From positions 2,170,001 to 2,234,000 of the forward strand of contig OZ252283.1 of the NCBI GenBank assembly GCA_965250025.1: a stretch of 64,000 nucleotides of DNA, given 5' to 3'. Under the pieces are notes generated by a model. That model saw nothing but the letters and a program-made list of their open reading frames with translations. It was not told the DNA's origin and searched no databases. A program made the position numbers and the translations under genes. This DNA is from CBDDLD01 sp965250025 (GTDB lineage: Bacteria > Bacteroidota > Bacteroidia > Flavobacteriales > Flavobacteriaceae). Positions 10,501 to 17,474 of the stretch are shown here, in pieces (within the stretch, counting starts at the first letter, position 1; each line of letters starts with the position of its first letter).

Positions 10501-10875
10501 GAAGCTTTTGAATTGTTTAAGACCATGATCGATCAGGTTAATAAAGATGTTATTTCTTTCTTATTTAAAGGTGAAATTCCACAGGAAACAGCAGATACAA
10601 TTCAAGAAGCCAGAGCACGAAAGCAAGAGAAATTAGAAACTACAAAAGAAGAGATCCTAAATTCTGATGAACGTGCTGCTCAGAATAGAGCTGCCAGTGG
10701 TAATACGCAACGTCAACATGAAGTTGTAGAAACCATAGTACGCGATAAGCCTAAAATTGGTCGTAACGACCGTGTTACCATAAAGCATGTGATGAGCGGC
10801 GAGAATAAGACCGTTAAATACAAACAAGCCATCCCTTTAATTGATAAAGGCGATTGGGTATTAGTTGATGAGTAA
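7519..10875 (+). CDS. secA: Preprotein translocase ATPase SecA
   Basis: SecA drives ATP-dependent export through SecYEG. The first nucleotide-binding domain has Walker A MQTGEGKT (192-199) and DEVD (about 300-303). The second contains TNMAGRGTDI (about 685-694) and RQLRGRAGRQGDPG (about 725). The protein is 1118 aa, against about 900 in E. coli. The extra length is partly an insertion after the DEVD region (about 330-460) and partly the C-terminus. The usual C-terminal zinc motif (CxCxSG...CH) is absent; instead the end is basic and closes with DKGDWVLVDE. Both features are usual for Bacteroidota. It is monocistronic, with a terminator at 10899-10931. Confidence 0.98.
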   Translation: MSLLNSVLKVFVGDKSKQDVKAITPIVDKIKSFESQLEGLSHDELRAKTIAFKEEIAKARQPHQEKIDTLNKSAEATEDIDEREDIYQEIDKIKDDIYTVTEDVLNTILPEAFAVVKETSKRFVHNTEIKVTANAFDREVSGAKDYVILDGDHAIWSNSWDAAGKPITWDMIHYDVQLIGGIALHQGKIAEMQTGEGKTLVATLPVYLNALAGRGVHLVTVNDYLAKRDSAWMAPIFEFHGLSVDCIDNHTPNSAARKKAYLSDITYGTNNEFGFDYLRDNMAHSPNDLVQRPHHYAIVDEVDSVLIDDARTPLIISGPIPKGDEHEFNELKPKVSEIVSVQRKYLTGVLAEAKKLIAGGDTKEGGFQLLRVYRGIPKNKALIKFLSEEGIKLLLQKTENFYMQDNNREMPKVDAELYYVIDEKNNQVELTDKGVDFLSGSDDPNFFVMPEMGMEIAKIENKGLSVEEEAALKEDLFRDFSVKSERIHTLNQLLKAYALFEKDTQYVVIDNKVMIVDEQTGRIMDGRRYSDGLHQAIEAKENVKIEDATQTFATVTLQNYFRMYRKLAGMTGTAVTEAGELWEIYKLDVVEIPTNRPIARDDREDLVYKTKREKYNAVIDEVTQLSQAGRPVLIGTTSVEISELLGKMLSIRKIPHNVLNAKLHKKEADIVAEAGQPGQVTIATNMAGRGTDIKLIDAVKDAGGLAIVGTERHDSRRVDRQLRGRAGRQGDPGSSQFYVSLEDNLMRLFGSERIAKMMDRMGLKEGEVIQHSMISKSIERAQKKVEENQFGIRKRLLEYDDVMNAQREVVYKRRRHALHGERLRVDLANMIFDTSEGIAETNKEANDYKNFEFELIRYFSMASPITEGEFGKLSAKDIAGTIYKAAFQHYRDKMQRNADLAYPVIENVYQTQRDRFKRVVVPFTDGVKNLQVVTDLEKAYETKGKQLINDFEKNITLAIVDDAWKTHLRKMDELKQSVQLAVHEQKDPLLIYKFEAFELFKTMIDQVNKDVISFLFKGEIPQETADTIQEARARKQEKLETTKEEILNSDERAAQNRAASGNTQRQHEVVETIVRDKPKIGRNDRVTIKHVMSGENKTVKYKQAIPLIDKGDWVLVDE

Positions 10876-10898
10876 TAAAATATCATACAGTAGTATAG

Positions 10899-10931
10899 AA
10901 AAAATCCTGAGGTAGTACCTCAGGATTTTTT
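10899..10931. terminator. Bidirectional terminator between secA and the leucine-rich protein gene
   Basis: The perfect inverted repeat AAAAAATCCTGAGG / CCTCAGGATTTTTT has a 5-nt loop. It has a T run in both directions, so it can end both secA (+) and the convergent gene at 10956 (-), whose stop is 25 nt away. Confidence 0.93.
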
Positions 10932-10955
10932 ATTGCTTGATATAACTAATCATGT

Positions 10956-13046
10956 TTAGTTCTTTACAAATTTATCTGTAAATGACATAACCTCCGTTTC
11001 TATAGTTAAAAAGTAAACCCCACTGGATAGGTTTTCAAGATCTATAGCTCTTTCCGTTATGCCTTCCTTATAATTAAAAGCACTAATAACTCTTCCATTG
11101 ATATCTGTAATTTTTACACCATCAAATACTAAATTACTTTTAATCGTTAATGCATTGTTTACAGGGTTAGGATAAATATTCATTCTTGGTGATAAACTCT
11201 CCTCGTCAACAGATAAACGGTTGACAATCTCAGTCATGTAATTGTTTGTAATTATTGGAAAATTAAAATCGAAATAGATTTCGGCTTGATTTTCAAAAGT
11301 ATCTCCTAACTGAAGTGTTTCTAAAGTTTTAATTTTAAACAGAATATAACCATCATTATTAGCATCATCAAAAGGTAAGTTGATATTCTCAAAGATAAAC
11401 TCTACTTCGTTTGTATTTAGAATTCTAGTAATGAATTCATGACTTGAATCTAAGGGAATTAAGGTAGATATGTCAAATTTAGAAGTATCAATAACATCTT
11501 TAACAACAATATTAATTGCACTTGCGGTTCCTGTATTTTCGAATCGTATTAAATAATGAACAAAATTTCCAACTCGATCCGGTAAAATAGAACTGCCTTC
11601 TAAACATCTTATATCATTAGGATCAAAGGAATTCACTACAAATTGCCTTAATGAATATGAATTATCAAAAAGTGTTTCATCTGTTTCACCTGGGTTTATT
11701 AGAACATTATAACTCAGTACATCTCCTGCATTTAGAGGGAAGTCGGGGTCAGTAGGCGTATTTAAATTCATTGTGATAAAAATCTCTCTAGATTCAAAAG
11801 GGTGCAAGTCATAAAAATCAAAAAACAGCATTCCGTCAACACTAGAATCCGGCAATGGATCAGCTCCAACATAAGTAACAGTATCTTCAATATATGCATA
11901 AGTAAACCGAATATCTCCAGACAGAATAGTATTTCCTTTATTCTTGTATAAGAGTTTATAATTAGCATCAAAGCCAGGGCGTGCTTCATTCAAAGGGATT
12001 ATAATTATTTCAAGATCGTCGTGCACACCATCTGGAATTATGCAAAAATCTTGTTCATAAGGAGATGAATCATTAGGGAAATCCACGGTAAATTCTGTAG
12101 GTGATACCGTAAAATATTCAAAATTTTCAAGTCTCGGGGCTATGGTATATTCTCCTTGTTGTAAAGGCATTGAGTACGAACCTGAATCACCAGAAACATA
12201 AACACCATTAGAAACCCCATTACTTATATTATAAACTAAATAAGGTGCGATAGGATCCTCTGGCTCACAACCATTGTTATCTACGTCAATATTTGTAGTT
12301 CCACTAACAGTATAAAAATCTCCACCTGGATTAAAAGTACAATACGAGTTTATCGCACAGTTAGTGTAACCATAATCGTTTAATCTATTTTGAATTGTAG
12401 TTACTTCATCTGAATCTACACAGATATACTCAATATTTGGATTATAATCAAAGGAAACATAACTCTCTGTTTGTCCATTTTTGATGAATAAAGACGTTAA
12501 TTGATTACTTTCACAAAATAGAGCTGACATATCCTTATTCGCATTTAGATCTAAAGTTGTAAGTAAATTGCCTGAACAACTTAACTCAAAAAGATTGGGA
12601 TTTCCACTTACATCTAAGGAAGTTAATTCATTTGAATCACAAAAAAGTAATTGAAGGTTCTCATTCTGAGAAACATTAATATCAGTAAGCATATTAGAAG
12701 CACATGCTAAATAGCCTAATGCAAGATTTTGGGAAAAATCTAAAGTTGTAAGTTGGTTAGAATCCGCTATTAACAATTCAATATTTGTAAAACTCTCAAT
12801 ACCGTTTAATGAAGCTATATTTTGCCCATTGACTATTAAGCTAATAACACTTTCTGCCTCTGACACCTGTATTTCACCATCATTATTAGTGTCTGCTGTA
12901 ATATCTCCAGAATAATCCCCATCTAAATCTACACAATTAGTATTAATCAAAGCATTTTTAAAATTAGCATCAGGTATATTAACAATCTGGGCATGAGAAA
13001 TTAACGTAAATAAGAAGATAAAAAGAAAAATGTAAGACTGTTTCAT
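10956..13046 (-). CDS. Secreted leucine-rich repeat protein with T9SS type A sorting domain
   Basis: This 696-aa protein is probably displayed at or released from the cell surface. A Sec signal peptide (cleavage near Ala19) is followed by irregular leucine-rich repeats (about 70-215: units like LTSLDVSGNPNLFELSCSGN). Then come Ig-like or DUF11-like beta domains (about 240-600), including a SFDPND..EG segment and LIRFENTGTASA that are common in Bacteroidota adhesin-like proteins. The end (about 620-696) is a T9SS sorting domain with IYPNPVNN and SSGVYFLTIE. The ligand is unknown. It is last in a minus-strand run that begins with an ECF sigma factor. Confidence 0.87.
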   Translation of the reverse strand: MKQSYIFLFIFLFTLISHAQIVNIPDANFKNALINTNCVDLDGDYSGDITADTNNDGEIQVSEAESVISLIVNGQNIASLNGIESFTNIELLIADSNQLTTLDFSQNLALGYLACASNMLTDINVSQNENLQLLFCDSNELTSLDVSGNPNLFELSCSGNLLTTLDLNANKDMSALFCESNQLTSLFIKNGQTESYVSFDYNPNIEYICVDSDEVTTIQNRLNDYGYTNCAINSYCTFNPGGDFYTVSGTTNIDVDNNGCEPEDPIAPYLVYNISNGVSNGVYVSGDSGSYSMPLQQGEYTIAPRLENFEYFTVSPTEFTVDFPNDSSPYEQDFCIIPDGVHDDLEIIIIPLNEARPGFDANYKLLYKNKGNTILSGDIRFTYAYIEDTVTYVGADPLPDSSVDGMLFFDFYDLHPFESREIFITMNLNTPTDPDFPLNAGDVLSYNVLINPGETDETLFDNSYSLRQFVVNSFDPNDIRCLEGSSILPDRVGNFVHYLIRFENTGTASAINIVVKDVIDTSKFDISTLIPLDSSHEFITRILNTNEVEFIFENINLPFDDANNDGYILFKIKTLETLQLGDTFENQAEIYFDFNFPIITNNYMTEIVNRLSVDEESLSPRMNIYPNPVNNALTIKSNLVFDGVKITDINGRVISAFNYKEGITERAIDLENLSSGVYFLTIETEVMSFTDKFVKN

Positions 13047-13069
13047 ATGAGTATTATTAGTACGAAGAC

Positions 13070-13077
13070 CAAAATTA
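13070..13077 (-). promoter_or_regulatory. Possible -7 element before the leucine-rich protein gene
   Basis: On the minus strand TAATTTTG fits TAnnTTTG, 23 nt before the ATG at 13046. No TTTG is found at the -33 distance, so this is tentative. If real, the gene could be transcribed apart from the M23 gene upstream. Confidence 0.35.
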
Positions 13078-13136
13078 TAATAAAACTCTTACTTGCAGAC
13101 ATTAAATTTAAGTTATGTTATTAGTTCTTTATAAAA

Positions 13137-13829
13137 CTAACTTATTTTCAACAGCAAATTAGGATCAGGGCAGTTGTTTTTATAAAAACTCAATAGATTC
13201 AAACTACACACACCGGGATAATCGCCAATATACCCTTGCATATCTTTTATGATTTGGAAATGCAAATGAGGTGGGTAATCTCCATTAACTGTGGCGTCTC
13301 CTAAAGTGGCTATCTGATCGCCTTTTTGAAAAGGCTGCCCAATTTTAAGATCATCAATAGCGCTAGAGCTCAAATGACCATATAGTGTATAAAACGTAAT
13401 ACCTTTAAGCTTGTGTTCTAATATAATAGTTGGACCATAGTCGCCATAGTTCGTATTGTTAGCAAAACTATGCACAACACCATCTAAAGGTGCATAAACA
13501 GGTGTCCCAGCCATTATCCAAAGATCTAACCCTAAATGAATATTTCGTGTTTCATTTGAGTTGCTATGATTAAAATAATGGCTTCGATTATAAATATTGC
13601 GCTGCTCCAAATAACCACCGTATGCTATTATAGCCTGGTGTTTTTGAATATGATTTTGAATGAAATGGTGCAACTTGGTTGATGAAGACACATCAACGGA
13701 TTGTAATTCTGAATTGTTTGAAGATAGGTCTATTGGGCAATAATCGGTTAATAAAATTGAAGGCGATACAACCTTTAAGGGATGGCTATCAATAGACTTA
13801 AGGAAGGTAATAAATGGCGTAGCTGTCAT
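13137..13829 (-). CDS. M23 family (LytM-type) metallopeptidase
   Basis: This is a predicted peptidoglycan endopeptidase. The LytM fold is complete: HxxxD (H98, D102 in HLGLDLW), H152 in LYGHLS and HxH (H188, H190 in HLHF). The zinc ligands H98, D102 and H190 and the catalytic histidines are therefore all present, so it should be active. At 230 aa it has no SH3b or LysM domain and no recognisable signal peptide. It may stay in the cytoplasm or leave by an unknown route, which is odd for a cell-wall enzyme. It lies 32 nt downstream of the Trp-repeat protein on the same strand. Confidence 0.85.
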   Translation of the reverse strand: MTATPFITFLKSIDSHPLKVVSPSILLTDYCPIDLSSNNSELQSVDVSSSTKLHHFIQNHIQKHQAIIAYGGYLEQRNIYNRSHYFNHSNSNETRNIHLGLDLWIMAGTPVYAPLDGVVHSFANNTNYGDYGPTIILEHKLKGITFYTLYGHLSSSAIDDLKIGQPFQKGDQIATLGDATVNGDYPPHLHFQIIKDMQGYIGDYPGVCSLNLLSFYKNNCPDPNLLLKIS

Positions 13830-13861
13830 GATTGCAATTCAACTACTCAAAAATAGTAAAC

Positions 13862-15547
13862 TTATTGCATAACCACAGAGCTGTATTTAGCATTCACTAC
13901 AATAGTCCTATCTGTAGCATTTCCGCTGGGGTAGTTCTTAATGATCTTGTTTGAAGTAGACTCATTATTAAAGCGTGACCGCTCACCTTTAAATAAAACA
14001 CTATAATCTGCATTAGGCAAAGCAACTAAGGCATCACTATTCTCCAAAACTAGGTTAAGGTTTTTAAATGAATCGGATATATTCGCTACAATAAGATCAC
14101 CAAAACTCCCATCTATAATAGCATTTCCGGCAAGATTTGCTATCGTAATATTGGATGAGTTTGAGCTTAACATTAAACGGTTAGCAGTATCAATTTTGGC
14201 TTCGTCTACATAGTTCAATTTCAAATCACCATCTACCCAATTAGAGATCAATACCGGCGAATAAGATACATTGATGGAAGTATTACTTCCATCAATGCGA
14301 TCTGCTACTAATGTTGAATGAGAAATATTAGCCTTAAGATCATGTATAACCGATGAGAATTTCAACTCTCCATGTCTTACATTCATCTTAAGCTTAGCCT
14401 TTTTAGGCATCTTTATCTTTATAACCTTCTTTACTCTACTGTCTCTGCCTCTTATCACTCTACCTTTTATTCCTCTACCTCTTGTGACTCTTCCTAAAGC
14501 TTCCCTCTTGTCTCGCATTTCAGCAGCACGTCTTTCTAAATGCACCATACGTTCTTTAAGTTGTTTTTTACGGGCTTCATTTTTCTCAACTAACATCTCT
14601 TGTCTTTTGGCTTCTCTTTCCGCTAGCATTTCAGCTCTTTTTGCCATTAGTTCTTCACTTTTGTCTAAAGCTTCATTACGTTTTTCCATGGCTCTGGCAT
14701 GCTTTTCAACTTCCTGATCGTAACGTTCAGCCCATTTTTGCATACGCTCTTCATAATCCTTACCCCACTGCTTTTCTACTTCTTTACTCCATTTCTCCCA
14801 TTGCTTACCATACTTTTCGCCCCATTTCTCCATGTCTTTTGCCCATTTACCATCAAATTTCTTAGCATACTCCTGACTCCATTTATGTATCTGTTTTTGA
14901 TAATCGGACTCTCCAAAACGCTTTCCCCATTCTTTCATTTTTTCTTTGAACTCTTTACCATATTTAGCTTCATACTCTTTGCTCCATCGCTCCAAATATT
15001 TATCACCTTCTTTTTTATACGTTTCATAATCAAAACTGATGGCATTTACATCATCAGGAAGGTCTGGTAACTCAGGAAATTCCGGCATTTCTGGCATCTC
15101 GGGCATCTCGGGCATTTCAACAACTGTAGGCATTTCGTTCAAACCTGGTAAAGCTGGCATTTCTGGAATTTCAGGCATGTCAGCCAATCGAATCTCTAAC
15201 TCTCGTAGTGCTTCACCATAATCAGAATCATCCCAGAAACCTGTTGCCAAAGTCCCTTGTGACGAAATCTCAACATAGTCCCCTGCTCCCGAAACATCAA
15301 GTCCCCATTTATCCAAAGCATGTTTTAATTCCTCCTTTGAAAGCTTACTGCTTTCCATATAAGCTTCTATTTCTACAATACCCTTATTCCAGGTTTCTAT
15401 TTCTATTTCGCAATAACTGGTATTTAAATCTATGGTAACGTCTTTATCGACATTAATAGACTGAGACACTTTTGTTTGCTTTTGTTGGCCAAACAAACAT
15501 GCCGATACCATACAAAAGGCTATTATTTTTAATTTTAGAGTGTTCAT
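13862..15547 (-). CDS. Trp-repeat/coiled-coil surface protein with DUF4097-like C-terminal beta domain
   Basis: This is a secreted or periplasmic protein of unknown function. It has a signal peptide (about 1-20; the Cys at 12 and 17 are not in a clear lipobox). A short beta region (30-110) resembles the start of DUF4097 adhesin-like proteins. It is interrupted by a Met-Pro-Glu repeat (123-164), Trp-rich helical repeats (180-275), a highly charged coiled coil (276-350) and an Arg-Gly basic segment (352-372). The beta-helix-like DUF4097 region then resumes (380-561). The insertion makes it about 560 aa. It follows the sigma and anti-sigma genes by 40 nt, so it may be the output or sensor of that system. 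Confidence 0.7.
   Translation of the reverse strand: MNTLKLKIIAFCMVSACLFGQQKQTKVSQSINVDKDVTIDLNTSYCEIEIETWNKGIVEIEAYMESSKLSKEELKHALDKWGLDVSGAGDYVEISSQGTLATGFWDDSDYGEALRELEIRLADMPEIPEMPALPGLNEMPTVVEMPEMPEMPEMPEFPELPDLPDDVNAISFDYETYKKEGDKYLERWSKEYEAKYGKEFKEKMKEWGKRFGESDYQKQIHKWSQEYAKKFDGKWAKDMEKWGEKYGKQWEKWSKEVEKQWGKDYEERMQKWAERYDQEVEKHARAMEKRNEALDKSEELMAKRAEMLAEREAKRQEMLVEKNEARKKQLKERMVHLERRAAEMRDKREALGRVTRGRGIKGRVIRGRDSRVKKVIKIKMPKKAKLKMNVRHGELKFSSVIHDLKANISHSTLVADRIDGSNTSINVSYSPVLISNWVDGDLKLNYVDEAKIDTANRLMLSSNSSNITIANLAGNAIIDGSFGDLIVANISDSFKNLNLVLENSDALVALPNADYSVLFKGERSRFNNESTSNKIIKNYPSGNATDRTIVVNAKYSSVVMQ
14432..14494 (-). repeat. Arg-Gly rich basic segment of the Trp-repeat protein
   Basis: Codons 352-372 encode two near copies of the unit GRVTRGRGIK / GRVIRGRDSR. 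The segment is strongly basic and sits between the coiled coil and the C-terminal beta domain. Confidence 0.7.
14723..15010 (-). repeat. Six degenerate KW-centred helical repeats
   Basis: Codons 180-275 encode six units around a central [ER/KE/HK/EK/QK]W pair (W188, W207, W223, W242, W253, W272), each followed by an aromatic-Lys stretch such as KYG, RFG or KFDG. The W-to-W spacing is 19, 16, 19, 11 and 19. The units are charged and predicted helical by composition. Confidence 0.7.
15056..15181 (-). repeat. Met-Pro-Glu tandem repeat
   Basis: Codons 123-164 encode a run of MPE/IPE/FPE/LPD tripeptides. On the DNA level the 9-bp unit ggcatctcg (plus strand) recurs around 15090-15120. This is a likely slippage-prone linker. 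Confidence 0.75.
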
Positions 15548-15587
15548 CTTGTGTATTTTATTATTCTGTTCGTTTTTTGATTACTTA

Positions 15588-16166
15588 TTATCCTCTTTGT
15601 GGAGCATAATCAGTATTGAATTCTTTAAGCTTTTCTTTTAAGCGATACAATAAATTGAGACGTAGTTTAAGATTATTAATCAAAGCATCTACTGTAAGTT
15701 CATTAGCACCACTCTCTGTAAGTTCTAAGGTCAGTCTGTCGTATTCCTTATTCAATTCTTCCAGTCGTGTAATGTAACCATCAAACAGTTCTTTATTTTC
15801 TGGTGTTAATTGTATCTTAGATAACTCTAAATTGATACTTGCCAAATAATAATCTTCTACTTTTTTGAGGTCTGGTGAAAGGTCACCAAGAGTTGTCATT
15901 GGTACAGTCTCTTTTGCTACACCGCCACCGTCTACAGAACCTCCCGAATTAGGATCGTCTAAAAACTTAACGATACCAAAACTAAGTCCCAGAATCACAA
16001 CAATACTAGCTGCAATATTTAAAAATCCGAAATGACTGGATTTTTTCTTCTCTGGTAAAGCCTCATCAAGCTTTTGCAGAAAACGAGCCTCATGCCCTTT
16101 TGGCATATTGCCTTCTTGGTTGATGGTTGGTTGGTCTTTAAATAACTGTCTAAGATCTTGTGCCAT
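15588..16166 (-). CDS. Probable membrane-bound anti-sigma factor
   Basis: This 192-aa protein starts inside the end of the sigma-factor gene (17-nt overlap), the usual place for a cognate anti-sigma. Residues 1-45 are cytoplasmic and include PKGHEARFLQKLDEALP, a motif I associate with anti-sigma proteins of this phylum. One membrane helix spans about 46-68, followed by a periplasmic helical region (75-192). No HxxxCxxC zinc anti-sigma motif is present, so the mode of sigma binding would differ from the RsrA/ChrR type. Role inferred from position and topology. Confidence 0.75.
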   Translation of the reverse strand: MAQDLRQLFKDQPTINQEGNMPKGHEARFLQKLDEALPEKKKSSHFGFLNIAASIVVILGLSFGIVKFLDDPNSGGSVDGGGVAKETVPMTTLGDLSPDLKKVEDYYLASINLELSKIQLTPENKELFDGYITRLEELNKEYDRLTLELTESGANELTVDALINNLKLRLNLLYRLKEKLKEFNTDYAPQRG

Positions 16167-16641
16167 TTTTTTGTAATTTTAATAATGACTGTAATTTTAC
16201 TTTTCCTCTTGAAAGTTGCGTTCTTGATGCTATTTCGGAAATATTCAGTATTTCTGAGATTTCCTGATGATCATACCCTTCTATTAAATACAACATAACA
16301 ACATATCTGTACTTCTCGGGTAACTCCTGAATAGCAGCTTTAACTTCTTCAATAGTAATTGTATCTTCTACTAACCATTCGTTTTCATAATCATTATCAA
16401 CGACATTAAGGTGCACTTCTTCCAAATCTATTAAGCGCTGCTTTTTAGATTTGAGTACGTCAATACTCTTATTAATTACGATACGTTTTAACCAGGCTCC
16501 AAAAGTAACTTCCGCTTTATATTGATTCAGTTTTGCAAATGCTTTTATAAACGCTTCCTGAACAATATCTTCAGCTTCCATACTATCCTTAACAAAACGT
16601 TGCGCTACGATAAACATGCCGTCACAATATTGATTGTACAA
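16150..16641 (-). CDS. ECF RNA polymerase sigma factor
   Basis: This is a sigma-70 family factor of the extracytoplasmic-function group. Region 2 is visible (GMFIVAQRFVKD, DIVQEAFIKAF, FGAWLKRIVIN) and so is region 4 (LPEKYRYVVMLYLIEGYDHQEISEILNI, helix-turn-helix). The first ATG/GTG/TTG in frame is TTG at 16641, used here. However, the frame stays open to 16725 and encodes EKCKQNDRQAQLKLY just upstream, which belongs to the conserved start of region 2. The real start is therefore probably a rarer codon (ATT at 16710 or ATC at 16707). The gene overlaps the anti-sigma gene by 17 nt. Confidence 0.88.
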   Translation of the reverse strand: MYNQYCDGMFIVAQRFVKDSMEAEDIVQEAFIKAFAKLNQYKAEVTFGAWLKRIVINKSIDVLKSKKQRLIDLEEVHLNVVDNDYENEWLVEDTITIEEVKAAIQELPEKYRYVVMLYLIEGYDHQEISEILNISEIASRTQLSRGKVKLQSLLKLQKNGTRS

Positions 16642-16891
16642 CTTCAGCTGTGCCTGCCGATCGTTTTGTTTGCATTTTTCAATGATATCTACTTGAAACG
16701 TGCTGATAATACTTTTGGTTTTTGATTAGTTCTCTTAAAAGACGCCTATTTTTTTTTAGTGTTGCAAAAAATTATATTCTTTTTTGAAATTCTATAAGAT
16801 TAACATAAAATTCGGCTATTATCTCAATAAATTTAGGGAATTCATTTATCTTTATTTTTTAAATACAATCATTAAATCATTTAGCTAAAGT

Positions 16892-17461
16892 ATGTTTTTA
16901 AAACGTATCCTCATTCTTCTTTTCATTGTGGCTGTAGGCTTATTTTTATATTCCACTTTTGTTGAAAACATTTTTGCTGAACGCTTGAGCCCTAAGGATT
17001 CTGCTCGTATTGAATTGAATGACCTTGAGCTGGAAGTTTTTTATAATCGACCTTCTAAACGTGAACGTGAGATTTTTGGTGCACTGGTACCTTTTGATAA
17101 GGTTTGGCGAACAGGAGCGAATGAGGCTACTACTTTCTCCACAAATAAAGACTTAATGATAGAGGGCATCTTTCTACCTAAAGGTAAATATACCATTTGG
17201 ACCGTTCCTATGGCACATACCTGGAAAGTTATGTTCAATTCCAAACAGTACGAATGGGGTGTTGATGAAAATATGGAGCCCATGTGGAATCCTAATTATG
17301 ATGTTGTGGAAATCATTGTTCCAACCGTAACTATGGATACTGTTGTTGAAAAATTCACCATTGCATTCGACAATACTACCGGTAATTTAAAATTGACCAT
17401 GGCTTGGGATAATACTAAAATTGAAGTCCCTCTAGAAGTTGTTCCTACCAAACCACACTAA
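16892..17461 (+). CDS. DUF2911 family membrane-anchored protein
   Basis: This 189-aa protein has an N-terminal membrane helix or uncleaved signal (about 5-22) and a single DUF2911 domain. Typical segments are SPKDSARIEL, FGALVPFDKVWRTGANEATT (about 53-72) and LPKGKYTIWTVP (about 90-101). The family is common in Bacteroidota and its biochemical role is unknown. The domain would face the periplasm. It is divergent from the sigma-factor operon and is followed 13 nt later by the MeaB gene, so the two may share a transcript. Confidence 0.85.
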   Translation: MFLKRILILLFIVAVGLFLYSTFVENIFAERLSPKDSARIELNDLELEVFYNRPSKREREIFGALVPFDKVWRTGANEATTFSTNKDLMIEGIFLPKGKYTIWTVPMAHTWKVMFNSKQYEWGVDENMEPMWNPNYDVVEIIVPTVTMDTVVEKFTIAFDNTTGNLKLTMAWDNTKIEVPLEVVPTKPH

Positions 17462-17474
17462 TTCTATATGCTAA

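Noticed and set aside
14699..15070. 123-codon open frame on the plus strand opposite the Trp-repeat protein
   Set aside because: It is a low-complexity Phe/Leu/Ile-rich mirror of the Lys/Glu/Trp repeats on the coding strand, with no start context or known domain.
15073..15122. Short regular repeats that could suggest a CRISPR or satellite
   Set aside because: They are in-frame codons for Met-Pro-Glu repeats within a gene, with no spacers.
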